Source: CAVVEQ01 sp963806635
GTDB lineage: Bacteria; Chloroflexota; Anaerolineae; Anaerolineales; Anaerolineaceae
Assembly (NCBI GenBank): GCA_963806635.1
Contig: CAWDZA010000016.1
Coordinates: 62,001-126,000, forward strand
DNA length: 64,000 bases
Direction of reading: 5' to 3'
Positions 1-8,070 of this stretch are shown here, one piece after another (positions within the stretch are counted from its first letter, which is position 1; each line of letters starts with the position of its first letter). Position numbers and translations under genes: made by a program. The notes below the pieces were generated by a model, which ran no database searches, was not told where the DNA came from, and saw nothing but the letters and a program-made list of their open reading frames with translations.

Positions 1-204
1 TCCATAGCGGTGGATCGCTTCAGCATAGGGCATTCCGCTCACAAAATGATCGGCGACAGCCACGGTTAATACCGAATCGTCGGTGAATTTTGTTTTCAGT
101 CCGAAAAGCGGGAAGTCCAGTGTATCCACCGGGTCCCATTCGTAGGCGGATCCAATAATATCCCCTGCAACTGCGCCGAGCAGGCATGGTTGAAGTTCAT
201 TCAT
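1..204 (-). CDS. ADP-ribosylglycohydrolase family protein, N-terminal fragment
   Basis: The reading frame runs off the left window edge, so only the first 68 residues are visible. Near the start it shows GAVAGDIIGSAYEW followed by FTDDSVLTVAVAD. This is the characteristic metal-binding opening of the DraG/ADP-ribosylglycohydrolase family, where the T-D-D residues bind Mg2+. Family members remove ADP-ribose from arginine or other acceptors, but the substrate here cannot be told. The ATG at 202-204 is preceded by a strong GGGAGG ribosome site. It lies just downstream of glyQS on the same strand. Family assignment is secure; function is inferred. Confidence 0.85.
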   Translation of the reverse strand, partial: MNELQPCLLGAVAGDIIGSAYEWDPVDTLDFPLFGLKTKFTDDSVLTVAVADHFVSGMPYAEAIHRYG

Positions 205-220
205 ATTTCCTCCCTTAGAA

Positions 221-248
221 AGTTGAATGGTTGATTGGTTGAGTTGGG
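221..248. repeat. TTGATTGG-type intergenic repeat, copy 1
   Basis: Near-tandem short units of the form GTTGAATG, GTTGATTG, GTTGAGTTGG fill the space between the glyQS stop and the next start. Similar tracts occur at 18976-19027, 21420-21447, 27021-27060 and 29315-29370. Confidence 0.55.
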
Positions 249-3200
249 TTAAAAACCTTCCAACTTTGAGAAATCAGCAGTGCCAGCAGCTAAATTTGCA
301 GTTTGCTGAAGTAATTTTAGACGGTTTTCACGTTGTTTTGGGTCATCCGACATGACCATTACTTTTTCAAAAAAGTTATTAATTACAGGTATTTGTGGCT
401 CAAATGTTTCTAAAAGGTTTGCAGGTGACCCACTTGTGTTGAATGAAGCCTTCATTACTTGAAACGAATTGTAAAGATCTTTTTCCGCCGGTTCTGTGAA
501 AGAAGATGGATCAATTTCCGTCGATGAATTTAATGGATAATCGCGGGTGATGCGCACGCAGCGCGCGTAGGCTGGCAGGATCTGATGCCAATCCGGGCGG
601 TTAACCCATTCCGTCAGTTCCTTTACTGCGTGGATGGCTTTAGCCGGATTACTGCCCTGCTCGGCCAGTACTGCTGCCACCACATCGTAACGATACCCCT
701 GCTCCAACAGGATACTCTGCAGCCGCCCGACGATAAAGTCCCGGCAGGCCATCAAGCTTTCATCGCCGGCCAGCATGGCCAGCCCCGTGGCTGCCATGAA
801 GAGCCCCCGGTTGATATCAAAATCCAGGTCCCAGTCGATGAGCGCCTGCACCAGGCCGATGGCTGCCCGGCGTTGGGCAAAGGGATCCTTGGTGCCGCTG
901 GGCGCCAGCCCCACGCCAAAGAGCCCCGCCAGGCTGTCGAAGCGGTCCGCCAGACTGATGGCCAGCGAAGCCTTGGTGGTTGGGGAGGCATCCCCGGCAA
1001 AACGCGGGCGGTAATGGTCGCGAATCGCATCCGCCACCGCTTCCTCTTCGCCGGATTTCAGGGCGTAGAATCTGCCCATCGTTCCCTGCAGGGATGTCAT
1101 CTCCACCACCATCTTGCTCACCAAATCCGCCTTGCAGAGCATGGCAGCCCTTAGGGCGGTTTCTCTTTCCTTTCCTTCCAGTCCCAGAGGCTCAGCCAGC
1201 TCATTTACCAACCGCTCAATACGCCGGCTTTTGTCCAGCATGGAACCAAGCTTCACCTGGAAAGTGAGCGTGGCCAGGCGCGGCAGGAAATCCTCGAGCT
1301 TGTGCTGAAGATCATGTTTAATGAAGAAATCGGCGTCATTGAATCGGGCGGTGATCACCTGCTCGTTGCCATCGGCAACGGTATCCAGGAATTGGTCATC
1401 GCCATTGCGCACACCTACGAAGTTTGGCAGAAGGCTACTATCCGCTTTACGGATGGTGAAATAGCGCTGGTGTTTTTCCATTACCGAGATCAACACTTCC
1501 GCCGGCAGGCGTAGGAAATCCGGGTTGAATTTCCCCAGGAAGGCTTGCGGCGCTTCCACCAGGTTGGTGACTTCATCCAGGATCGTATCGGAGAGAACCG
1601 GCTCACCACCCGCCTTTCGCATCACTTCCTTCACCTGCTTCTCGATCGCCTCCCGCCGGGCTTGTGGATCAAGGATGATCCCCTGGGCTTCCAAAACCTT
1701 GATGTATTGGGTGGTGCTTCCAACCTCGATCTGCGCGGGGGTATTTAGCCGCAGCCCGCGGGTGGTGCCATCGGCTGTCAAACCGGCGAATTCGAAGGGA
1801 ATGACCTGCCCTCCGGCAAGCGCCAGCAGCCAGCGTATCGGGCGCGAAAAGACCACGTTGGAACTGTTCCAGCGGATGGATTTATCGAATTTGATCCCGC
1901 CGATCAGCTCCGGCAGCGCTTTTTGAAGAACCTCCGCGGCAGAAAAACCGTTCTCCTGAAGGTCCGCCGTCACGTAGCTGCCGTCTTCCATCTCCCGCAC
2001 TTCCAGTTTCTCCACCGGAATTCCCTTGCTGCGGGCGAATCCTTCCGCGGCCGGCGTGGGCTTGCCCTGCGGGTCGAAGGCGCGCGCAGCGGGCGGACCC
2101 TTCACCACCAGGGTTCGATCCTCCTGGCGGGATGCCATTTTCTCCACCATCACCACCAGCCGCCTCGGGGTGCCCATCACGGAAATATTTCCATGTTCCA
2201 ACCGCAGATCTTCCAATAATGCCGGGACGCGTTCCCGCAGTTGGGTGATCGCGGCATCGAGATCGAAAACCGGCAGTTCTTCGGTGCCGATTTCGAGCAG
2301 GAAGTCCACGGTTTTTTGGGGTGGTTTGGCTGCGGGGAACACTTTTGGAGTGGCTTCAGCTTTGAGTGGTTCAGTCTGGGCCCACCAGGGGAAACCAAGC
2401 GCCTTCCGTTCTTCGATATACGCCTCAGACACTCTACGGGATAGATCCCGCATTTTTCCAAACATTACCTGCCGCTCCGTCACCCCCACCGCACCGCGCG
2501 TATCCAGCACATTGAAGGTCTGCGAGCATTTCAGGATCTGGTCATAGGCCGGCAGAACCAGCCCTTTTTCCAGCGCGGATTCCGCCTCTGCCATGTAAAT
2601 TTTGTAGAGTTCCTGGTTGCGCTCGATATCCGCGATCTCGAAATAATACTTGCTGTGCTCCTGTTCACCCTGCAGGTTCACGTCCCCGTAAGTACGGCTC
2701 TCCGTCCAGCGAATATCGCGGAAATTCCGCACCCGCTGCAGCGGCATAGCGATCCGTTCCAGCCCGTAGGTGATCTCCACCGAGGGCGGGTCCAGCACCT
2801 GGCCGCCGGATTGCTGAAAATACGTGAACTGGGTAATCTCCTGCCCGTCCAGCCAGACTTCCCAGCCCAGCCCCCAGGCGCCCAGAGCGGGGGATTGCCA
2901 GTTATCTTCAACGAAGCGGATATCGTGCCGGCGAGGGTCGATCCCGATCGCCTCCAGCGATTCCAGGTAGATCTCCTGCGGGTTGCCCGGGTCTGGCTTG
3001 AGGATCACCTGGTACTGGTAGTGCTGCTGAAGGCGGTTGGGGTTTTCGCCGTAACGGGCGTCATCGGGGCGGATGGATGGTTCCACATAGGCCACATTCC
3101 AGGGTTCCGGACCAAGCACACGCAGGAAGGTGGCCGGGTTATATGTCCCTGCACCCACCTGGGAGTAATACGGCTGCCAGATCAGGCAGCCGCGGCGCGC

Positions 3201-3254
3201 CCAGAAATTCTGCAGGTTGATGATGAGATCCTGGAAATTGGTCGATTCAGGCAT
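249..3254 (-). CDS. glyQS: Glycine--tRNA ligase, alpha and beta subunits fused
   Basis: This 1001-residue protein charges tRNA-Gly and is the bacterial alpha2beta2-type enzyme made as one chain. Residues 1 to about 290 are the catalytic alpha subunit, with the motif RRGCLIWQPYY and the stretch VLGPEPWNVAYVEPS. A Pro/Ala/Lys-rich linker follows. The beta subunit begins near DFLLEIGTEELP and contains the TPRRLVVMV and SVMEKHQRYF blocks typical of GlyS. The frame stays open 41 codons upstream, but the ATG at 3254 is chosen because it begins MPESTNFQDLI as in GlyQ, has a GGAG site, and leaves the upstream gene (stop at 3331) intact. Fused GlyQS occurs in several phyla, including Chlamydiae. No T-box leader is seen. 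Confidence 0.95.
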   Translation of the reverse strand: MPESTNFQDLIINLQNFWARRGCLIWQPYYSQVGAGTYNPATFLRVLGPEPWNVAYVEPSIRPDDARYGENPNRLQQHYQYQVILKPDPGNPQEIYLESLEAIGIDPRRHDIRFVEDNWQSPALGAWGLGWEVWLDGQEITQFTYFQQSGGQVLDPPSVEITYGLERIAMPLQRVRNFRDIRWTESRTYGDVNLQGEQEHSKYYFEIADIERNQELYKIYMAEAESALEKGLVLPAYDQILKCSQTFNVLDTRGAVGVTERQVMFGKMRDLSRRVSEAYIEERKALGFPWWAQTEPLKAEATPKVFPAAKPPQKTVDFLLEIGTEELPVFDLDAAITQLRERVPALLEDLRLEHGNISVMGTPRRLVVMVEKMASRQEDRTLVVKGPPAARAFDPQGKPTPAAEGFARSKGIPVEKLEVREMEDGSYVTADLQENGFSAAEVLQKALPELIGGIKFDKSIRWNSSNVVFSRPIRWLLALAGGQVIPFEFAGLTADGTTRGLRLNTPAQIEVGSTTQYIKVLEAQGIILDPQARREAIEKQVKEVMRKAGGEPVLSDTILDEVTNLVEAPQAFLGKFNPDFLRLPAEVLISVMEKHQRYFTIRKADSSLLPNFVGVRNGDDQFLDTVADGNEQVITARFNDADFFIKHDLQHKLEDFLPRLATLTFQVKLGSMLDKSRRIERLVNELAEPLGLEGKERETALRAAMLCKADLVSKMVVEMTSLQGTMGRFYALKSGEEEAVADAIRDHYRPRFAGDASPTTKASLAISLADRFDSLAGLFGVGLAPSGTKDPFAQRRAAIGLVQALIDWDLDFDINRGLFMAATGLAMLAGDESLMACRDFIVGRLQSILLEQGYRYDVVAAVLAEQGSNPAKAIHAVKELTEWVNRPDWHQILPAYARCVRITRDYPLNSSTEIDPSSFTEPAEKDLYNSFQVMKASFNTSGSPANLLETFEPQIPVINNFFEKVMVMSDDPKQRENRLKLLQQTANLAAGTADFSKLEGF

Positions 3255-3330
3255 GGAAACTCCGTTAAAAAGGGGGCTGAAACGAAAATTATACCATCCG
3301 GTGAAAATAGGGCGTTTCTTCAGGAGAGTG

Positions 3331-5349
3331 TTATTGGTTTTGCCCGGAACAAATTTCACGGACAAGATCAAGGTCAAATCCAGCCCCGGTGCAGAGGCTG
3401 CTGATAAGCGCTTCGGATTTTAACAATTCCTGTCGGATCGGTTCAGCTTCTGCACTCAACCCCTGTTTGATATAGCCCAGGTAAAACGGGATCCATTCCA
3501 CCACGTCTGCCGGTTTTAATCCCCTGGTGGTCACCTGTTCGTGAAGTGCAACGACTGCCGCCCAATCCTGCCGCTGGGCAGCCAGGTCTGCTTTTTGATA
3601 GAAGCTGCACCAACCATCCGAGGTTTGTCGTGTGAATAATTCTGGTGGCAACTGGGGAGAATTCGCTTCAAGCCGCACCTGACCGGAGTGGGAAAATGGG
3701 GCAGCAGCCTGGATTTCCACGGGGTCTGATTCCGAAAGCGGGTAGCGGGGATCAATAAGACGCACGCAGGATTCCGCACTAGGCTGGGAGAATATCAGGA
3801 TTTTTGAATAATCCAAACTCAGCGGGACGGTTTTTGTGTAGCGCTCGACAACAGCCTGCGCGGTGATTTTGGGTAAGGTGATCTCGTTGATGATCTCCCC
3901 GACCACCTGCGGCATCTCGGGTCGGGTTGGAAAATTCCCTTCGGAATAGATGAGGTTCGCCGCGGCAGTGATCTCAAACCCCTCTGCGATGCGATCCCCT
4001 TTGGGCAGGTGCATTGCCAGTACCGTACCTGGTTCCAAACCCGGTGCACGCAGTGTGATCTGCTGCCAGGCTTTCTGAAACGCGTCCCAGCGCTGGGCGA
4101 ATTGGGCTTGATCATTTAATAAAGTGAGCCCGCTAACAGCCACCAGAATCGCAAGCAGGATTGTCCTAACCGGGTTTTTGAACAAAAACAGCAGCCCAGT
4201 CAGGGTTATTGCCACCCCCGGGATGGATTGCAGCGTATAGCGGTTGTAATCATCCGTCAGACGCACCTCGCGCCCCACCAAAACGACCGGGATAAGCGGG
4301 ATAACGATGAGCAGCAGGCCGGTAATGATCCACTTTACTTGCCAGCGAGGGTCCAAACGATCTTTGATCTGTAATCCAATCCATATCATCAGCCCGACCA
4401 ATAGACAGGTGACCAGAATGTTGATGACGATCTGCCTGGCTTCCAGCCCGGAAAACTGCCGGAGTAGCGGTGCGATGTACGCCATTACCAGGGTTTCAAA
4501 GGAACTTCTGACCAGGGTAATCAAATAAATCCACGCTTGTTGGATGGGGTTTTCCATCAGGGGTTTAAAGATCAGGTCGTTATCTACCGCAGCGCGTTTG
4601 GGCACGAAGATTCGGAAACGCCAATAGAGGAAGATCGCGCCGGCCATTAAGGGGAAAAATACGCGTGAAAGGAACAACCCCACCTTTTTCCGCCTGGTAA
4701 TATCCTCGGATTCTTTTGGGATACCCAGGAAAAGCAGCACCATCAGCACTCCCAGGTAACCAATAAAATATTCGAGTGCCGCCATGTAGGCATAAGTGAG
4801 AATACCGCCTATTACCATGCAGCAGATTCCTAGAATGAGTGGAATTGGTTTGAGGCGCTGGAACTCGAGTGATTTGATTATTAATAGAAAAGAAAGCAGG
4901 GCGAAATCAAGCGCTAACATATGCGGGAGATGAGTTACCGCGCTGGGGAATATGAGGTAACCTGGATACAATAGGAAAATCGCTGCCGCGACTAATCCTG
5001 ACCCGGGTTGATGATCGTTGGGAAATAAGGATACTAATAAAAAGTATAAAAGAGATGCTCCTAACAGTCGGAGCAAAACACCTGCCATTTGCCACATTAA
5101 TGCGTTGTAACCAAAAATCAGCGCACTTTTTGCAAGGATCGTTCCCATGAATGGGCGGTCCACAGTGAAAAAGAACTTAATGTCCTGCCCGGCGGAGCGG
5201 GCAAAAACGAATTGCCAATCATCGTGGTAAAAACCAAGCCAATAAATATAAGGTAAAAAAACCAGCGAAGCTATGAATAATAACCATAAATGGTTTTTTA
5301 TCCATATTGGGAAGGGTCTACTTGTTTTATCTATTCTTAACTTGTCCAT
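3331..5349 (-). CDS. Polytopic membrane protein, GT-C glycosyltransferase-like
   Basis: The 672-residue protein has about a dozen hydrophobic segments over residues 20-430, followed by a soluble C-terminal region of about 230 residues. The first extracytoplasmic loop contains the acidic pair HDDWQF just after the first membrane span. This resembles the catalytic loop of GT-C fold glycosyltransferases that use lipid-linked sugars. I do not recognise a named family, and the acceptor and donor are unknown. It lies in the same direction as the LtaS-like sulfatase upstream, so a shared role in envelope glycopolymers is possible. The ATG at 5347-5349 is used. Base composition is somewhat AT-richer than in neighbouring genes. 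Confidence 0.7.
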   Translation of the reverse strand: MDKLRIDKTSRPFPIWIKNHLWLLFIASLVFLPYIYWLGFYHDDWQFVFARSAGQDIKFFFTVDRPFMGTILAKSALIFGYNALMWQMAGVLLRLLGASLLYFLLVSLFPNDHQPGSGLVAAAIFLLYPGYLIFPSAVTHLPHMLALDFALLSFLLIIKSLEFQRLKPIPLILGICCMVIGGILTYAYMAALEYFIGYLGVLMVLLFLGIPKESEDITRRKKVGLFLSRVFFPLMAGAIFLYWRFRIFVPKRAAVDNDLIFKPLMENPIQQAWIYLITLVRSSFETLVMAYIAPLLRQFSGLEARQIVINILVTCLLVGLMIWIGLQIKDRLDPRWQVKWIITGLLLIVIPLIPVVLVGREVRLTDDYNRYTLQSIPGVAITLTGLLFLFKNPVRTILLAILVAVSGLTLLNDQAQFAQRWDAFQKAWQQITLRAPGLEPGTVLAMHLPKGDRIAEGFEITAAANLIYSEGNFPTRPEMPQVVGEIINEITLPKITAQAVVERYTKTVPLSLDYSKILIFSQPSAESCVRLIDPRYPLSESDPVEIQAAAPFSHSGQVRLEANSPQLPPELFTRQTSDGWCSFYQKADLAAQRQDWAAVVALHEQVTTRGLKPADVVEWIPFYLGYIKQGLSAEAEPIRQELLKSEALISSLCTGAGFDLDLVREICSGQNQ

Positions 5350-5455
5350 AGATTCTTTAAGTCGTCGGCAACTCGTTTATCTGACTAAATATTTTTATCG
5401 AATGAATTCTTGAATTGAGAACTGCATGTAGATACTACCGGTATGCTGCTCAATT

Positions 5456-7846
5456 TTATTTTGAAATATATCCAAATTCCTGCAAAAGGGTTTTTATTTT
5501 GGAAAGCACGACATTCTCTGAATCTAGCGCTTCTTCTGGACATGGTGTATCGTAGTCTTTGATAAACCCTTTTGTGAGGGTTAATTTTGATAGATCATAA
5601 TAAAAGTAATTTTGACATTGAATTGCCGTCAGGAACCCAAATTGATAGAAAGGAGGTTTCCCCGCTGACCTATCGGGAATCTCGCCCGCAGAAAAAATCA
5701 ACCGGTATGGATCAATTTTTCTCAACATAGAATCACCTCTCATCCAGGCTGGCGCATCTATTCCAAGATAATTGAGTAAGGTGGGGGCGATATCGATGTT
5801 TTGAGTGTTCTCCGGTATGGTCCCCGCGTGCTCATCTTTTGGAAAATGTATTATCAGCGGGATTTGATTTTCGGAGGTCCAGTTTTGTCCGTGATCAGAG
5901 AATAAAATAATCACGGTATCCTGGTACTGGTTATTTGATTTTAAATGCTGCACCAAGGAGGCGACATCCTGGTCGTAATCCAAAATGGAATCATCATAAA
6001 AATCAGTCATCCATTTCTCATCTTGTGTTTCGCCCTTTGAAAATACTTGATTTATTGGATTAAACCTTTCCCCATGCGTCCCAATGAGATGGACATGCGC
6101 AAATAAGGGTTGACCGGTCTGTGCAGCATCATCCAATTGTGAAAACAAACAATTCATTTTTTCCTGATCGTCCATCCGTGGTGCTGTATTCTCAGTGACA
6201 TATTCAATTGGATTATGCATATCCTTAATGAAAAGGACATGATTGATGCGCTCTGAAATTCTTCCAGTCACTGAATTGAAGAATTGGATATCATCGTCAA
6301 ACCCGCGACCGGAAAATAAAGAGTTATACCCGCTTACCGGGGTCTGGATGCAATTAACAGAATCGACCTGTGGCTGTAGATTGATCGTATTGAGATCAAC
6401 ATATCTTGGAACACCAATGGAAACCGTCTTATAACCCAATCTTTTTAATATCCCAGGTAAATGTTGATACGAATCATCATTTCTTAAGATATCCGGGTAA
6501 CTGATTACGCGCGTTGAAAAAGGCAGTTTCCCGGTGAGGATGGAAACAGTAGAGCCCAATGTTTTTGCGGAATTTGTGAATTGATTTTCTGCGACCAGGG
6601 AATTCTTCGCCAGTTCTTCAATAAAGGGCGTTGTCTTTCTTTCATAACCGTAAACAGACATATTTTTCGCATTTAAGCCATCCGTTCCAAACAAAATAAT
6701 ATTTGGGCTGGATGAACCATCCCCGGATTTGGTGATTTGATTTTGTTCTGGGTCTTTAAGTTGGATTGAAAATACGATGAGAAGAATCGAAATCGAGCAC
6801 AAGGTAAAAGCTGACACAGATGTAGCTTTTTTTAATTCGGATTTAATTGGGTAAATCTCGATTGAAGAAAACCTTAATAAAAGATAGAAGAATAAACATC
6901 CAAATAGTATTGCATACAAAATCCGCATCAAGGTCCGTGAATCCACGATCCCAACTTTAAGAATCGTGTATGTGAAATTATCAACCAATAGCAAACACAA
7001 ACAAGTGATAATAAATGCAGCTGGGAAAAAGTACGAATACCTTCGGAAAGCGGGAATTGATCTAAAGAAAATTCGTTCCAGGATAAAAATAGCGATCAGC
7101 GCGACCATTCCGATTGCAGCGAAAATAAAGCCAGTGATCAGTAATATTTTTATTTTCAAGCCAAAGCTTAATATTTCCATAAAGGAAGGTTTTGTGATCA
7201 GGAACAACCATTCCAAAAAGGCCAGCGCATAGGCGGCAAGAATCGTGAAAATCGCCGCTTTGAAAAATAATAAGGCAGGCTTGGCTTCAGAAGGGGAATT
7301 TGTCCAGGGCGCTTTTTCAATCCACCCACCGAAAAATCGAAGTGCTTTAATTGATGACCCGGAAAGCGCCTGACGTTTTATGGGATTGGATAAATAAAAG
7401 AAAATATATCCAAAGAGACCCAGGGTTAAGACAAGGACGCCTGCACCGCCAAAATTACTCGATAATGGATAGGGGCGAATATATATTTGAAAATCGTTAT
7501 CATTGATTTGTACTGTGTTGTTTCTGGGGATGAACTTAAAGATCAATAAACCAGGACTGGAATCGTCTATAAAATAAGTACCGAAGTCGCCAGATTCCAA
7601 AGAATTTGTCTGGGATAACTCCAAAGGTTTTTTATCCTGGACGAATAGGACTGATCCCGGTGTGAATTTCGTCTCTGGATAAGCCAAACTGTATTCGTAA
7701 CTGGTCCCGTTTTGTTTTAACTGGTTGGTTTGAACGGGGATTTTTCGATAAAAAACCGAAGCCCCGGGTTTAATGAGGATAATAAAACTCGCAAAAAATA
7801 GAACAAGAAAAAGAGTACCTAAAATATATGTGATGTATTTTTTCAT
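5456..7846 (-). CDS. Membrane-anchored sulfatase-fold protein (LtaS/phosphoethanolamine transferase-like)
   Basis: The N-terminal half (to about residue 360) has a membrane anchor, an extracytoplasmic region and several further membrane spans. The C-terminal half is an alkaline-phosphatase-superfamily domain. It begins with NIILFGTDGLNAKNMSVYGY, whose Asp is a metal ligand. The segment NSAKTLGSTVSILTGK carries the likely Thr/Ser nucleophile, and VIILFSDHGQNW carries the distal metal ligands. Such enzymes transfer phosphoglycerol or phosphoethanolamine, or cleave sulfate esters, outside the membrane. Substrate cannot be decided. An ATG at 7844-7846 (MKKYITYIL) is preferred over a TTG nine codons upstream because it starts a normal signal anchor; neither has a strong ribosome site. 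The gene is visibly AT-rich compared with neighbours, which may indicate transfer. Confidence 0.75.
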   Translation of the reverse strand: MKKYITYILGTLFLVLFFASFIILIKPGASVFYRKIPVQTNQLKQNGTSYEYSLAYPETKFTPGSVLFVQDKKPLELSQTNSLESGDFGTYFIDDSSPGLLIFKFIPRNNTVQINDNDFQIYIRPYPLSSNFGGAGVLVLTLGLFGYIFFYLSNPIKRQALSGSSIKALRFFGGWIEKAPWTNSPSEAKPALLFFKAAIFTILAAYALAFLEWLFLITKPSFMEILSFGLKIKILLITGFIFAAIGMVALIAIFILERIFFRSIPAFRRYSYFFPAAFIITCLCLLLVDNFTYTILKVGIVDSRTLMRILYAILFGCLFFYLLLRFSSIEIYPIKSELKKATSVSAFTLCSISILLIVFSIQLKDPEQNQITKSGDGSSSPNIILFGTDGLNAKNMSVYGYERKTTPFIEELAKNSLVAENQFTNSAKTLGSTVSILTGKLPFSTRVISYPDILRNDDSYQHLPGILKRLGYKTVSIGVPRYVDLNTINLQPQVDSVNCIQTPVSGYNSLFSGRGFDDDIQFFNSVTGRISERINHVLFIKDMHNPIEYVTENTAPRMDDQEKMNCLFSQLDDAAQTGQPLFAHVHLIGTHGERFNPINQVFSKGETQDEKWMTDFYDDSILDYDQDVASLVQHLKSNNQYQDTVIILFSDHGQNWTSENQIPLIIHFPKDEHAGTIPENTQNIDIAPTLLNYLGIDAPAWMRGDSMLRKIDPYRLIFSAGEIPDRSAGKPPFYQFGFLTAIQCQNYFYYDLSKLTLTKGFIKDYDTPCPEEALDSENVVLSKIKTLLQEFGYISK

Positions 7847-8070
7847 TTTATTAATAAGACCAAATAATACCAATAATTGTCTTCGAAAGGACGGTAGGCT
7901 TAGTCCTCAAGATTCTTGACCAATATTTAATTTATTCGTCGTAATTATAAATTAGTTGGACCCGATACCCATTGGATTTTTAAATTGCAATCTGATTCGG
8001 ATCTGCGATCTGAGGATTCAAATCCTTTTGTCGTTCATTACAGAAACTTTCCCCTAAATAATCAATATTT

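Noticed and set aside
3255..3330. T-box or other riboswitch before glyQS
   Set aside because: The gap is only 76 bases and shows no T-box sequence or antiterminator pairing.
2655..3404. A 249-codon open frame on the plus strand opposite glyQS
   Set aside because: It lies wholly antisense to a well-conserved gene, has no domain-like sequence and mirrors codon periodicity of glyQS.
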